This document shows, piece by piece, positions 18,021-27,328 of a DNA stretch of 64,000 nucleotides. The notes below the pieces were generated by a model. That model did not search any database and was not told where the DNA came from. It was given only the letters and a program-made list of their open reading frames with translations. Numbering within the stretch: position 1 is the first letter of the stretch; the number at the start of each line of letters is the position of its first letter. Location of the stretch: assembly GCA_017521425.1 (NCBI GenBank), contig JAFXCQ010000024.1:62001-126000 (forward strand), read 5' to 3'. Position numbers and translations under genes: made by a program. Source of the DNA: Clostridia bacterium. GTDB taxonomy: Bacteria > Bacillota > Clostridia > Oscillospirales > Acutalibacteraceae.

Positions 18021-18549
18021 CCTTTCTGTAAACAGTCAAAGCAATCTTTCCATATTTGTATCTTTTAGAAGTAAACCCATCTATATTTTCAGGTAAAACT
18101 TCATCACTACCTGTTTCGCAGACAATTACACCATTTTCATTTATATGTGGTGCAACGCGTTCTATTGCATCTTCCATAAGACCAGCTTTATATGGTGGGT
18201 CTAAAATTGCAATATCGTAAGTTTCAATAACTCTGTCTAAATAACCTAATGAATCTGAACGCACTGTTTTTGCTTTGTCACGGAATGAAGTAATTTTAAG
18301 ATTTTCTTCGACAACCGCAATAGATTTTGAAGAAGAATCGACAAACACACAACTTTCTGCGCCACGACTCAATGCTTCAATACCTAATTGACCTGAGCCT
18401 GCAAAAAGGTCTAACACTTTTGCATCAGGTACATCGAACTGAATAATATTAAAAATAGATTCTTTTACTTTGTCAGTTGTTGGCCTTACACTATCGCCCT
18501 CAAGCGATACAAGCTTACGACCACGTTGTGAACCTGTAATTACTCGCAC
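18013..18549 (-). CDS. rsmD: 16S rRNA (guanine-966-N2)-methyltransferase RsmD
   Basis: RsmD methylates G966 of 16S rRNA. The 178-residue protein has the N-terminal RVITGSQRGRKL, RPTTDKVKESIFN, the SAM-binding DLFAGSGQLGIEALSRGA and the catalytic ILDPPY motif. It overlaps coaD by 8 bases. Upstream bases to about 18770 hold no gene. Confidence 0.95.
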   Translation of the reverse strand: MRVITGSQRGRKLVSLEGDSVRPTTDKVKESIFNIIQFDVPDAKVLDLFAGSGQLGIEALSRGAESCVFVDSSSKSIAVVEENLKITSFRDKAKTVRSDSLGYLDRVIETYDIAILDPPYKAGLMEDAIERVAPHINENGVIVCETGSDEVLPENIDGFTSKRYKYGKIALTVYRKGE

Positions 18550-18672
18550 AAAAACACCTCATAATGCAAAAACTACACATTTTCGCATTTTAAAAATATA
18601 TAATCACTATATTATTGCATTTTTTGTGGTGGTTTGTCAAGTTTTTTAGTTACAAGTGTGCAAGTAGTTGTC

Positions 18673-18726
18673 AGTTTTCAGGAAACAGAAAACAGGAAGC
18701 AGAGTAAATACACTCCGTTTCCTGTT
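18673..18726 (-). terminator. Hairpin downstream of 18771 gene
   Basis: The two arms around AAACAGGAA and TTCCTGTTT, with AGAGT/ACTC pairing inside, form a stem downstream of the hypothetical gene at 18771-19775 (minus strand). A T-rich stretch follows on the minus strand. The surrounding bases are simple, repetitive A/T-rich sequence like that seen in other intergenic regions here. Confidence 0.45.
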
Positions 18727-18770
18727 TCAGTTTATTCTTTATTATTTATTCTATATTCTTTTTGATTCAA

Positions 18771-19775
18771 TTATGGTGCTGCAGTAGTACCAATGTAGGG
18801 GTCTTTTTGAGCGAAATTTATACATTCCTCGTGAGACTCTACAATAACCTTATTATTTTTCTTATTCAAACTTATTTTGTTCTTTGTAACTCCTGCCGGG
18901 TATTTATAACAGAGAAAAAGTTCGCCATTTTCTTCTAAAAAATAACTTTCATCATATATCCATGTATCGTAATATCGCGTTACGCACTGATTTTCAACCT
19001 TCAATGCACCAAAACCTTTTAGAAACACTGAAAAAACCAAAGTTGAAGACCCAGTGTTCTCATCATACCCACCATCAAATATTATAAGTTCTTCTTTTTT
19101 TCCGTCTGACTCAAAATCAAAAATATAATTGTACATTACACGCTTTTCGCTACCATATAAACCTGTATCTTCAAACTTTATTTCATCTTCAGCTACAATT
19201 TCAGTTTCAAACAGTACATAACAATGCATAGATTCTTTTAAATTTCCACTTGAGCCAGCGGCAACACCTATATAAAACAACCCATCATTTTGTTCAAAAA
19301 GAATGTATCTTTTTGAAAAACCTGCCGTAGAAATCTCACTTTGTTTGTAAAAAGCAACTCCCCAAGCTTTTTTGTTGTTTTTTAAAAACACTTTTTCTGA
19401 AAACTCTAACGAACTATTTCCAGAATTATCATAAAGTTTAAAAAAATCCTTGTATCTGCTTATATCTATTTCTTCCAACACACCATAAGATTGCCTTATT
19501 ATGTTTTTTGTTATAACACTTCTTTCAAATGTTTCCATTTTCATATCCGAAGAAACTTTAAAAACTTTCTCTATATCATCTGAATAATCCCAAGGAGCCT
19601 GTTCAAACAAAACCCCTGTTGGCATAAACATTATGGCATCGCCATTCATAGTTTCCAGAAATGTTGGTTCGCTTTTTTTGTTTTCATTTTTTATATAGTT
19701 TTGTAAAACCACTAACCCTAAAATAATACTAACAACCAAAGTTAATATTACCAAAACAATAAACTTCTTTTTCAT
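18771..19775 (-). CDS. Membrane-anchored hypothetical protein
   Basis: The 334-residue product begins with a basic end and a single hydrophobic segment (about residues 4-26), so it is either anchored or secreted. The rest is a predicted extracellular domain with many aromatic and acidic residues and no cysteine pattern, ending GTTAAP. I do not recognise the family. The segment VMYNYIFDFESDGKKEELIIFDGG resembles the acidic, strand-forming repeats of FG-GAP or EF-hand-like surface proteins, but this is weak. It lies downstream of a small Xre-type regulator on the same strand, 25 bases apart. Confidence 0.6.
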   Translation of the reverse strand: MKKKFIVLVILTLVVSIILGLVVLQNYIKNENKKSEPTFLETMNGDAIMFMPTGVLFEQAPWDYSDDIEKVFKVSSDMKMETFERSVITKNIIRQSYGVLEEIDISRYKDFFKLYDNSGNSSLEFSEKVFLKNNKKAWGVAFYKQSEISTAGFSKRYILFEQNDGLFYIGVAAGSSGNLKESMHCYVLFETEIVAEDEIKFEDTGLYGSEKRVMYNYIFDFESDGKKEELIIFDGGYDENTGSSTLVFSVFLKGFGALKVENQCVTRYYDTWIYDESYFLEENGELFLCYKYPAGVTKNKISLNKKNNKVIVESHEECINFAQKDPYIGTTAAP

Positions 19776-19800
19776 TATTCACTCCCCCTAAAAACTGCTA

Positions 19801-20310
19801 TCAGCGCTTAAAAATCTGATTTACTAAAACTTTCAATTTATAAATCAGTCTATTGTGATTCATTGTTTTTCCCAATAAATAAATTCCCAGAATCATTTCA
19901 ACAACAGAAATACCCAACAAAAAACCTGAAACAAATTCTTTAAAATCAGAACCATCAATGCAAAACGAAAGTGCAAGTAAAGAAATACCCATTATAATAA
20001 GAAAGAAACTTGTATTTGAATTTTTTGATTCTTTTAGTTCCTGTATATCTTTAATCATTCCGAGGATTTCTTTTTCATCATAAATGCGGATGCTTTTCTC
20101 GTTTTCTTCGCCATCTAAAAGTTCAGAAACTGTAATGCCGAGTTCATTGCAAAGAATTTCTATTACAGAATAATCGGGCATACATTTGCCATTCTCCCAC
20201 TTTGAAACAGTTTTATTGCTTACACCTATTTTTTCTGCAAGTTGTTCTTGAGTAAGATTTTTCTCTTTTCTTTTAAGACTTATAAATTTTCCGATTACTT
20301 GTTGATTCAT
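19801..20310 (-). CDS. Xre-family regulator with membrane C-terminus
   Basis: This encodes a 169-residue protein. Residues 7-62 are a helix-turn-helix of the Cro/CI type (LTQEQLAEKIGVSNKTVSKW), and the C-terminus has two hydrophobic segments (about 100-120 and 125-145). I start at ATG 20308-20310 (MNQQVIGKF), which matches the family; a frame to 20355 would add 15 residues unlike it. Such membrane-tethered regulators are frequent in Clostridia, often next to the small membrane protein genes they control, as here. Confidence 0.8.
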   Translation of the reverse strand: MNQQVIGKFISLKRKEKNLTQEQLAEKIGVSNKTVSKWENGKCMPDYSVIEILCNELGITVSELLDGEENEKSIRIYDEKEILGMIKDIQELKESKNSNTSFFLIIMGISLLALSFCIDGSDFKEFVSGFLLGISVVEMILGIYLLGKTMNHNRLIYKLKVLVNQIFKR

Positions 20311-20402
20311 CAGGTGACCCCCCAAAAACTTTAATTTGATTATAAATATTTCCACCGAAAATTCACATCCCCCGAAAAGCGAATTTGAGTGGAATGGTAA
20401 AT

Positions 20403-20861
20403 TTATATAATATTTTTCTGTATAACTTCTAAAATCTCATTTTCGGATTCTTTTCCATAATGGTAAAGCGTAACCATTATTTCTGTTCCGTCTTTTAATT
20501 TTAATTTATGAAAGAAACAGTCTTTAGAAATAACTTTATCGCCTTTATGAAAATCACTTCTGAGCGAACTGATTTCTTCAAATTTTATAACCGTCTTTCT
20601 AAAAGAAATTTTTCCGTTTTTTTGTGCACCTTTAGGAAAAGTAATTTTGTCTGCAGTTATTACTAATGCACGACTTCTTTCAGCAAGATAACAAGGAAGA
20701 AAAATAAGACTCAACATTCCACCAACAAGTGTCAAAAAAAGTTGCAACGAAAGGTTTTGGAAATCAATAACAATTAAAATAATACCTGTTATAAGCATAG
20801 CAATCGTAATCAAGGTTATGATTCCTAATATTTTTGTTGAACGGGATATGTATTTTTTCAT
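20403..20861 (-). CDS. Small membrane protein, PH-like domain
   Basis: The 152-residue product has two hydrophobic segments near the N-terminus (about 12-32 and 38-60) followed by a cytoplasmic strand-rich domain (65-150). The layout looks like the bacterial PH-domain membrane proteins, but the family match is only by pattern. It is upstream of the Xre-type regulator on the same strand, with 92 bases between, and may be part of its regulon. Function unknown. Confidence 0.6.
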   Translation of the reverse strand: MKKYISRSTKILGIITLITIAMLITGIILIVIDFQNLSLQLFLTLVGGMLSLIFLPCYLAERSRALVITADKITFPKGAQKNGKISFRKTVIKFEEISSLRSDFHKGDKVISKDCFFHKLKLKDGTEIMVTLYHYGKESENEILEVIQKNII

Positions 20862-20935
20862 TTTATATCACCCTAATAAATCTTGTTAATTGTGATAATT
20901 GTATCATAAAAAGCAATAATTTACAATCTGGTGTG

Positions 20936-21053
20936 GGCGGTCGTGTTCCTTGCCCGCGCCTTCGTCGCTCGAGTTCGAGTCTGCTACTCAAAAAAATAAA
21001 CTCACACACCTAAAAGTGTATGAGTTTATTTGGCGGAGAAGGAGAGACTCGAA
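20936..21053 (-). repeat. Copy 1 of 118-bp direct repeat (tRNA 3' end plus terminator)
   Basis: This block is repeated almost exactly at 21156-21274, with one substitution and one inserted A, at a 220-base period. Read on the minus strand it holds the last 23 bases of a serine tRNA with CCA, then a terminator stem (AATAAACTCATACAC type with a U-tract), then a GC-rich segment. It is downstream of the tRNA-like remnant at 21032-21150. Confidence 0.85.
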
Positions 21054-21150
21054 TTTGCACAGCAACCCTCTTGTGGTACCCAAAATTCTTTGTTCGCTTC
21101 TCTCTCAGAATTTTGACCACTACGCCAACTCACACTCCCTTCTTCCGCCA
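21032..21150 (-). pseudogene. tRNA-Ser-like remnant
   Basis: The minus strand here ends in TTCGAGTCTCTCC + TTCTCCGCCA, identical to the 3' end of the adjacent tRNA-Ser(GCU). The 5' half differs: a GGAAGAAG segment stands where the acceptor strand should be, and instead of an anticodon stem there is a long stem (CAAAATTCT / AGAATTTTG, extended by GTGGT / ACCAC) with a 17-base loop. The T-stem is broken on its 5' side. It is probably the product of unequal duplication, not a working tRNA, though a structured RNA is possible. Confidence 0.6.
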
Positions 21151-21155
21151 CTGGC

Positions 21156-21274
21156 GGCGGTCGTGTTCCTTGCCCGCGCCTTCGTCGCTCGAGTTCGAGT
21201 CAGCTACTCAAAAAAAATAAACTCACACACCTAAAAGTGTATGAGTTTATTTGGCGGAGAAGGAGAGACTCGAA
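21156..21274 (-). repeat. Copy 2 of 118-bp direct repeat
   Basis: Second copy of the block at 20936-21053. On the minus strand it begins with the 3' end and CCA of the intact tRNA-Ser(GCU) and continues into the terminator stem (about 21215-21250) and GC-rich tail. This is the likely original copy. Confidence 0.85.
21213..21251 (-). terminator. Intrinsic terminator of the tRNA-Ser operon
   Basis: On the minus strand, directly after the tRNA CCA, AATAAACTCATACAC and GTGTGTGAGTTTATT form a strong stem with a TTTTAG loop, followed by a run of U. A duplicate lies at about 20994-21031. Confidence 0.85.
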
Positions 21275-21342
21275 CTCTCGCGCCGGTTTCCCGACCTACG
21301 CCCTTAGCAGGGGCGCCTCGTCACCAACTTGAGTACTTCTCC
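21252..21342 (-). tRNA. tRNA-Ser (anticodon GCU)
   Basis: The acceptor GGAGAAG pairs with CTTCTCC, the discriminator is G and CCA is encoded. The anticodon loop reads CTGCTAA, giving GCU for AGC/AGU codons. The long variable arm (about 16 bases, TAGGTCGGGAAACCGGCG region) is typical of class II serine tRNA. GAGAG-TTCGAGT-CTCTC forms the T arm. Confidence 0.95.
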
Positions 21343-21394
21343 ATTGGTAACCATCTCGGTTATTATTAAATTAGCCTTTCACTAAGAAAGGCTG

Positions 21395-21483
21395 TGGCGC
21401 AGAGGGTGGGATTCGAACCCACGGTACGTTGCCGTACGACGGTTTTCAAGACCGTTCCGTTATAACCACTTCGGTACCTCTGC
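21395..21483 (-). tRNA. tRNA-Ser (anticodon UGA)
   Basis: The acceptor GCAGAGG pairs with CCTCTGC, the discriminator is G and CCA is encoded. The anticodon loop CTTGAAA gives UGA for UCN codons. It has a class II variable arm (CGTACGGCAACGTACCG) and a normal T arm (GTGGG-TTCGAAT-CCCAC). It is 52 bases upstream of the second tRNA-Ser in the same operon. Confidence 0.96.
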
Positions 21484-21500
21484 AATTATTCACGAGTGAC

Positions 21501-21529
21501 ATAATAACACATTAGATTTTAAATGTCAA
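21501..21529 (-). promoter_or_regulatory. Promoter of tRNA-Ser operon
   Basis: TTGACA (21524-21529) and TATTAT (21501-21506) on the minus strand have a 17-base spacer, and the first tRNA starts 18 bases after the -10 element. Confidence 0.8.
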
Positions 21530-21621
21530 TGATTTTTTGAAATTTTTAAATTATTTTTTTACAATTGAACCTGTTATCTTTTTATGTTACAATAACCACA
21601 ATAAAGAATGGATGGTGTATT

Positions 21622-24291
21622 ATGGGCGTTGTAAGAATGATATTAAGTTTAATACTGACAGTTTTTCAATTTATAGGTTCTTTTATTGTGCCGGGTAACA
21701 GTTTTGATTATATAAAAAATTCTTTTACCAACACAAATAAACTGTGTTATTCTGAAAGATATTACAAGCTTTCAGAAACAAAAGAAAATAATACTGACGC
21801 TTGGCGTAATGGTATGATTTCCGGTAATGGTCTGCAAGGTATAATTACAAGTGGTGCACCTTACAGCGATTCGCTTATTTACCAGAACATACACTTTATA
21901 ATGCCTAATGAAAAGGTGCGTTATTGTCCTGACACATCTGATGAATTAGAAACAGTAAAACAAAGCATTGCCGAAAGCAAAGATATTGTTGACAACGCGA
22001 GCTATGATGATGTTTATTCATTCCATCCGGGCGGTGCTTTAAGAATAACACAAAAATGGCAACCAACAGTAAAATATTACAGATACACAAATTATGAAAC
22101 TGCCGAGGTTGGTGTAAAATACACAAACCTTGCGGGCACCTGGGAAAGAGTTTCTTTCACCTCACAAACCGACAACGCAACCATCACAAAAATTTCAAAA
22201 TCATCAAAAGGTAAAAAAATCAACTTAACACTTTCATTTGACAACATTTCTACCTTTGCAAACTTTGAGAATGGTAGCGAGGTTGACTTAAAATATAAAA
22301 AACTTGTTTCAGAAAATGCAGACACTATTTCATTTATTGCCCACTACCCTGAATATAAAGAAAGTGAGCTTAAAACCGGTGCGTATACTACTGTTGTTTA
22401 TGTTATAGTCGAGGGCGGCACCAAAGAAAAAGTTTCTTCAGAGGATGTAACAGACACTCAATATTGCGGTAAGGATAACCCCAACATAAAAATTACAGAT
22501 GCCGACAACGTGTATCTTATTGCAATATCAGACAGAGATTACGAAGTGGGCTCAACAAAGGATTTTGAAAGCGAAGAACAATTTAAACTCATCGAAAAAT
22601 CAAGAAAAAAAGCAAAAAACATTCAAGAGAAATATACAGAAGATGATGTGTTTAGCTACGAAGAAGCAATAAAGGAGCATTCAGAAATTTTCTCGAGCGA
22701 ATACAACAAAGTTACCTTCTCGCTTGGCGAAACTGACTCTGATGCTTCAAACGAAAAACTCATTTTCAAGCAAATGGGCAAAAAAGAAATAAATTGCGAT
22801 TTAGCAGAAAGAGCATATTATTCAGGCCGTTACGCTTATCTTTGTTGCTCAGGATATTCAACCTCAAGACTCGGCGGTTTATGGACCGGCGAATGGGCAC
22901 CCGGTTGGGGCAGCAAATACACAATGGATGCAAATGTTAATTTGCAGACCTCCTCACTCAACACAAGCAATATGCCATCAAGCTACATAGGTTACGCCTC
23001 TTTCCTTTTAAGACAAATGCCTGACTGGGAAGAAAATGCAAAAGCAACTCACGGATTTACTGATGCAATTCAGGCACCTGTAAATACTGATGGTGACAAG
23101 GCAGTTATAACAGAAACCTGTTACCCTTACCCTTTCCGTTATTGGAATGCAGGTGCTTCATGGATGTTAAATCCACTTTATGAAACTCTGCTTTGCTATG
23201 GCGATGTAACCATTCCGATTACAGATGAATTTGACTTAAACAACTTAAAATCTGTACTTTCAGTAACAGAAGAAGATTTAACAGATGAAGCTATTAAAGA
23301 AATGAAAAAAAGAGGTTGCCTCGATTTAAGAAGAGAGATTCTTTTACCCTTGCTTATTAAATCTGCAAATTATTGGGACCAGATAATGACACCTGAATAC
23401 TACACCGACAAAAATGGTGAGGTGCATTTCAAAAAGGGTAAAACAGAATTACTCGAGGGCGAGACTTACGCCATTCTTCCAAGCTATTCACCTGAAAACA
23501 ACCCCGAAAACTACCCGAGCCCGTCTGTTGCAAATGCCGCAATAGATATTTCTGCTTGTAAAAGCAATCTTTTAATGCTTATTGAAATCCAGAAAAGCAT
23601 TGATGAAAATACAGACACAAGCTACTGGGAAAAACTTTTAAACAATTTGCCACCTTACCTTTACGACGAAACGGGCGCACTAAAAGAATGGTCGGCAAAA
23701 GAATTTACTGAAAACAATTTGCACAGACATTTAAGCCACCTTTACTGTGCATGGCCTATGTTTGAAACACAAGACGACGAGGCACTCAGAAAAGCGTGTG
23801 ACCAGGCAATTTTAAACAGAGCAAGTGAAAACCAGGCAAGTCACGCGTTAGTACACAGAGCGTTGATTGGTGCAAGACTTAAAGATTCAAAAGCAGTTGA
23901 AGAGTCACTTTTAAATCTTATGAATCACGGAATTTATTATGATTCTATGATGACAAACCACGACTACGACAGAAACAGTTGTTACTGTACCGACTTTGCA
24001 ATAGGCTACTTAGGAATTATAAACGAAAGTCTTATTTATTCTAATGTAGATAAAATTGAATTTTTGCCTTCAACACCAAAAAGCTTTGAAAATGGTGAAA
24101 TCTGTGGAATAAGAACACGAAACCGATGTGTTATAGACTCGTTAAGATGGGATTTAAAAAACTCTGTTTTAATTGCTACAATTACATCTGAAATCAACCA
24201 GACATTAACCATTTCCTGCGGACTTTCAGAAGATGAAGAAAAAATCACATTTGAAGCAAACAACCCAAGAACATTAGAATTCACATTTTAA
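21622..24291 (+). CDS. GH95-type alpha-L-fucosidase
   Basis: This is an exported glycoside hydrolase that would release fucose (or a related L-sugar) from glycans. From the chosen ATG (MGVVRMILSL, preceded by a GGATGG site) it has 889 residues. It begins with a hydrophobic export segment, then a strand-rich N-domain, then the helical-barrel catalytic domain. Family signs are the GNGLQG motif near the start and LHRHLSHLYCAWP plus SHALVHRALIGARLKD in the C-terminal third, which resemble the HRHLSHLYG and alpha-helical barrel motifs of GH95. The longer frame to 21565 adds 19 residues without support. Sequence is divergent, so substrate is uncertain. Confidence 0.8.
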   Translation: MGVVRMILSLILTVFQFIGSFIVPGNSFDYIKNSFTNTNKLCYSERYYKLSETKENNTDAWRNGMISGNGLQGIITSGAPYSDSLIYQNIHFIMPNEKVRYCPDTSDELETVKQSIAESKDIVDNASYDDVYSFHPGGALRITQKWQPTVKYYRYTNYETAEVGVKYTNLAGTWERVSFTSQTDNATITKISKSSKGKKINLTLSFDNISTFANFENGSEVDLKYKKLVSENADTISFIAHYPEYKESELKTGAYTTVVYVIVEGGTKEKVSSEDVTDTQYCGKDNPNIKITDADNVYLIAISDRDYEVGSTKDFESEEQFKLIEKSRKKAKNIQEKYTEDDVFSYEEAIKEHSEIFSSEYNKVTFSLGETDSDASNEKLIFKQMGKKEINCDLAERAYYSGRYAYLCCSGYSTSRLGGLWTGEWAPGWGSKYTMDANVNLQTSSLNTSNMPSSYIGYASFLLRQMPDWEENAKATHGFTDAIQAPVNTDGDKAVITETCYPYPFRYWNAGASWMLNPLYETLLCYGDVTIPITDEFDLNNLKSVLSVTEEDLTDEAIKEMKKRGCLDLRREILLPLLIKSANYWDQIMTPEYYTDKNGEVHFKKGKTELLEGETYAILPSYSPENNPENYPSPSVANAAIDISACKSNLLMLIEIQKSIDENTDTSYWEKLLNNLPPYLYDETGALKEWSAKEFTENNLHRHLSHLYCAWPMFETQDDEALRKACDQAILNRASENQASHALVHRALIGARLKDSKAVEESLLNLMNHGIYYDSMMTNHDYDRNSCYCTDFAIGYLGIINESLIYSNVDKIEFLPSTPKSFENGEICGIRTRNRCVIDSLRWDLKNSVLIATITSEINQTLTISCGLSEDEEKITFEANNPRTLEFTF

Positions 24292-24311
24292 TAAGAAAGT
24301 TTGTGTAATAT

Positions 24312-24500
24312 ATGAAAGAAATAAAAATAACTGGTTGCATAGAAATCCAACCAGAACTGACACTCGATGAATTTGAAAAACAATTCATTGAATTTATTGA
24401 ATCTAAAGGCTGGCTTTTCGGTGGCAGTTTTAAAGAAATCGTAGATGGTTATTACATCAATGCTGATGGAACAAAAGGAAAAAGCGTATTTGAAGAATAA
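24312..24500 (+). CDS. Small hypothetical protein
   Basis: A 62-residue acidic protein (MKEIKITGCIEIQ...) with a strand-helix pattern and no membrane segment. It lies 20 bases after the GH95 gene on the same strand, and the ribosome site is weak. The composition is typical of a coding gene, but I recognise no family. Confidence 0.55.
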   Translation: MKEIKITGCIEIQPELTLDEFEKQFIEFIESKGWLFGGSFKEIVDGYYINADGTKGKSVFEE

Positions 24501-24656
24501 ATTCATTTTGTATTATTATCCATTCTTTATTCTCTGAAAACACAACTTCACTTTAATCCACCCCCATATATAATTACACTCTTGCAGTATCTAATAAATT
24601 GTGCTATCATTTTTTCTACAATAAATTCAGATACTAAACACCAAGGTGATTAAATA

Positions 24657-26093
24657 ATGAAAAAAACATACGTAACTTCAATGCCAAACCATATAGGTGC
24701 TTTTTTAAAAGCAAGTAAATGTTTTTCTGCTTTAGGAATAAACATTACCCGTGTAAGTTACAATAAAGCAGTCGACTCTCACACTTTATTCATTGATGCA
24801 GAAGGAACAGAAGAACAACTGAACAAAGCTGATATTGAACTCAAAAAAATTGGATATTTACAAAGCAATACTGACAAAACCAGTATTGTACTAATCGAAT
24901 TTCATTTAAAAGATGTCCCTGGTAGTGTTGCAAACATTTTAACACTTATAAACAACTTTAATTTTAATATTTCTTACATAAGTTCTCAAGAAAACGGTAC
25001 AGACTACCAGCAATTTAAAATGGGACTATATGTTGACGACTCTGATAAAATCTCAGAATTTCTCAAGGAAGCAGAAAAACTTTGCAAAGTCCGCGTTATA
25101 GATTACAACAGTTCTGAAAAAGTTTACGACAACAGCATTTTTTATAACACCTACGTTATGGGACTCTCTCAAACTATGGGGCTTTCTGAAGACGTAAAAA
25201 ATGAATTGTTGGTTCACGTTAACCTTGCTATGCAGACTCTTGATGAACAAGGTCTATCACCTTACAGAACCTTTGACAGCATAAGCAAATTTGCAGAGCT
25301 TTTAGGTGTTTCAAAAGGCAAAGCATTCATGCCCAGAATAAGTACACACCAAATAACGGATAACACTGAAATCACTTTAATAGAGCCACCTTGTGGCAGT
25401 AACACAATAATCATTAAGAGCAATAATAAAATATTGTTTATAGACAGCGGTTATGCTTGTTACAGTGAGGAAATGCAGGAACTTTTAAAAAGAAACATTC
25501 CTGATTTTGAAACTATGAAAAAAACAATTCTCGTTACTCACGCAGATGTTGACCATTGCGGTTTATTGCCTATGTTTGACGAAATTATTGCAAGTCACAG
25601 AACAGCACAATGTTTAAAAAATGAATACTTTGGAAACGATGGATACCGTGAAAAAAATCCGTTACATAAACCATATATAAATATTTGCAAAACACTTACA
25701 TCTTACAAAGCGGTGAACCCTGAAAAAATTATTACATTATGGAATAATATTGAAACTCTGAATGAACCTTTAACACAAATCGGATTTTTCGATTTTGAAG
25801 AATTACATTTTGAGGTATATGAGGGCAAAGGTGGGCATTTACCTGGTGAAATCGTATTGATTGATTACACTCATCACCTCGCATTTACTGGTGATATTTT
25901 TATAAACACACACGGATTGACACACGAACAAGCCGAATATAATCAATATGCACCGATTTTAATGACTTCAGTTGATACAAACCCAAAACTTTGTGCAGAA
26001 GAAAGAAAAGCAATTATGCAACGACTTGGCATTGGACAATGGCAGATTTTCGGTGCGCATGGTTTCAAAAAAGATTACTCTGTGAATTCATAA
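24657..26093 (+). CDS. ACT-domain / metallo-beta-lactamase fusion protein
   Basis: The 478-residue protein has two N-terminal ACT-like domains (about 1-70 and 75-150), a linker, and a metallo-beta-lactamase fold (about 235-470). ACT domains usually bind amino acids. The first metal motif is H295-x-D297-x-D299-H300, a variant of HxHxDH with Asp for the second His. Later GKGGHLPGEIV and FTGDIFINTHG fit the remaining metal ligands. The likely role is a ligand-regulated hydrolase; the substrate is unknown. It is on the opposite strand to metA, sharing a terminator with it. Confidence 0.8.
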   Translation: MKKTYVTSMPNHIGAFLKASKCFSALGINITRVSYNKAVDSHTLFIDAEGTEEQLNKADIELKKIGYLQSNTDKTSIVLIEFHLKDVPGSVANILTLINNFNFNISYISSQENGTDYQQFKMGLYVDDSDKISEFLKEAEKLCKVRVIDYNSSEKVYDNSIFYNTYVMGLSQTMGLSEDVKNELLVHVNLAMQTLDEQGLSPYRTFDSISKFAELLGVSKGKAFMPRISTHQITDNTEITLIEPPCGSNTIIIKSNNKILFIDSGYACYSEEMQELLKRNIPDFETMKKTILVTHADVDHCGLLPMFDEIIASHRTAQCLKNEYFGNDGYREKNPLHKPYINICKTLTSYKAVNPEKIITLWNNIETLNEPLTQIGFFDFEELHFEVYEGKGGHLPGEIVLIDYTHHLAFTGDIFINTHGLTHEQAEYNQYAPILMTSVDTNPKLCAEERKAIMQRLGIGQWQIFGAHGFKKDYSVNS

Positions 26094-26164
26094 ATAAAAC
26101 TATATGCATTTTTAAATGCTCGTATCAAAAAATTATTGTTTCCTATTTCCTATTTCCTATAAAT

Positions 26165-26194
26165 AAAAAACCGATGCGTTTGCATCGGTTTTTT
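26165..26194. terminator. Bidirectional terminator between the ACT-MBL gene and metA
   Basis: Arms 26165-26177 and 26182-26194 (AAAAAACCGATGC / GCATCGGTTTTTT) form a strong stem with a GTTT loop. A and U runs on both sides allow termination on both strands. Confidence 0.9.
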
Positions 26195-26196
26195 AT

Positions 26197-27114
26197 TTAT
26201 TCAATATCCTCAATATCATAAGGTGTTGTCTGGTAAACAAAATAGTTAAGCCAGTTAGCATAAAGAAGAGTTGCGTGTGAACGCCAATTTGCCACAGGTT
26301 CATTATCAGGGTTATCCTGTGGGAAATAATTCTCGGGAATACTCGGGTTAATACCCGCATTTATATCTCTTAAATATTCATTTTTAAGAGTATCTGCATC
26401 ATATTCAGAGTGACCTGTTACAAAAATCTGTTTACCATTATCAGTTGTCACTATGTAAACACCTGCGTCGCTGGAAGATGCTAAAATTTTGAGTTCAGAT
26501 ACTTTTTCAATATCTTCTCTTTTAACAGTAGTATTTCTTGAGTGTGGTACCCAGAATTCATCGTCAAAGCCTCTTAAAAGAATCGACTTTTTATAATCGG
26601 CAGTATGTTTATAAACACCTGAAAGTTTCTTTTCTAACGGGTATTTATTTATACCATAGTGATAATAAAGACCTGCCTGAGCACCCCAACAGATGTGGAA
26701 TGTGCTTGTAACATGATTTTTACTCCACTCCATTATTTCGCAGAGTTCTTCCCAATATTCTACTTCTTCAAAAGGCATTTTTTCAACCGGTGCACCTGTA
26801 ATTATAAGACCATCAAATTTTTGATGCTTAACATCGTCAAAAGTCTTATAAAAAGCAAGTAAATGCTCTTGTGAAGTGTTTTTTGAAATATGTGATTTTG
26901 TGTGAATCAACTCAAATTCAACCTGTAAAGGTGAATTGCCTAAAAGTCTGGAAAGTTGTGTTTCTGTTTCAATTTTTTTAGGCATTAAATTTAAAAGTAA
27001 AATTTTAAGCGGACGAATATCTTGCGTAATCGCTCTTGTATCCGTCATAACAAATATATTTTCATCTGCTAAAATATCAACAGCAGGAAGTCCATTTGGA
27101 ATTTTAATAGGCAA
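26197..27114 (-). CDS. metA: Homoserine O-acetyltransferase (MetA family)
   Basis: This activates homoserine for methionine synthesis. The 305-residue protein has the catalytic Cys in [12 protein letters not shown] and His in [10 protein letters not shown]. In the acyl-CoA specificity loop it reads APVEKMPF: the Glu corresponds to the residue that in the literature separates acetyl-CoA (Glu) from succinyl-CoA (Gly) users, so I infer acetyl-CoA. The start is TTG at 27112-27114 ([11 protein letters not shown]), with GGAG 8 bases upstream and matching the family N-terminus. A GTG at 27123 is in frame but too close to the ribosome site. metY nearby uses the product. Confidence 0.92.
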   Translation of the reverse strand: MPIKIPNGLPAVDILADENIFVMTDTRAITQDIRPLKILLLNLMPKKIETETQLSRLLGNSPLQVEFELIHTKSHISKNTSQEHLLAFYKTFDDVKHQKFDGLIITGAPVEKMPFEEVEYWEELCEIMEWSKNHVTSTFHICWGAQAGLYYHYGINKYPLEKKLSGVYKHTADYKKSILLRGFDDEFWVPHSRNTTVKREDIEKVSELKILASSSDAGVYIVTTDNGKQIFVTGHSEYDADTLKNEYLRDINAGINPSIPENYFPQDNPDNEPVANWRSHATLLYANWLNYFVYQTTPYDIEDIE

Positions 27115-27328
27115 GATACTCACTCCGTTCGTAATTAAAGATTAAAAATGAAGAATTAAGAATTATGGGACCTGCGGTCGGCATTATAATATTGTGAACT
27201 AAACTTTATCATTTCATATATAACAAGTTAAATTTTTTACATTTCTTGTTTAGAACTATAAATAACCAACATTATCAATAATTCAATTACGGCGTAGCCC
27301 CTTAATTCTGCACTCTGCATTCTTCATT

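Noticed and set aside
21032-21150. Possible selenocysteine tRNA
   Set aside because: The T-stem does not pair, no UCA anticodon arm is formed, and the 3' end is copied from tRNA-Ser.
20936-21274. CRISPR array
   Set aside because: Only two long copies with a tRNA end are present; there is no series of short repeats with equal spacers.
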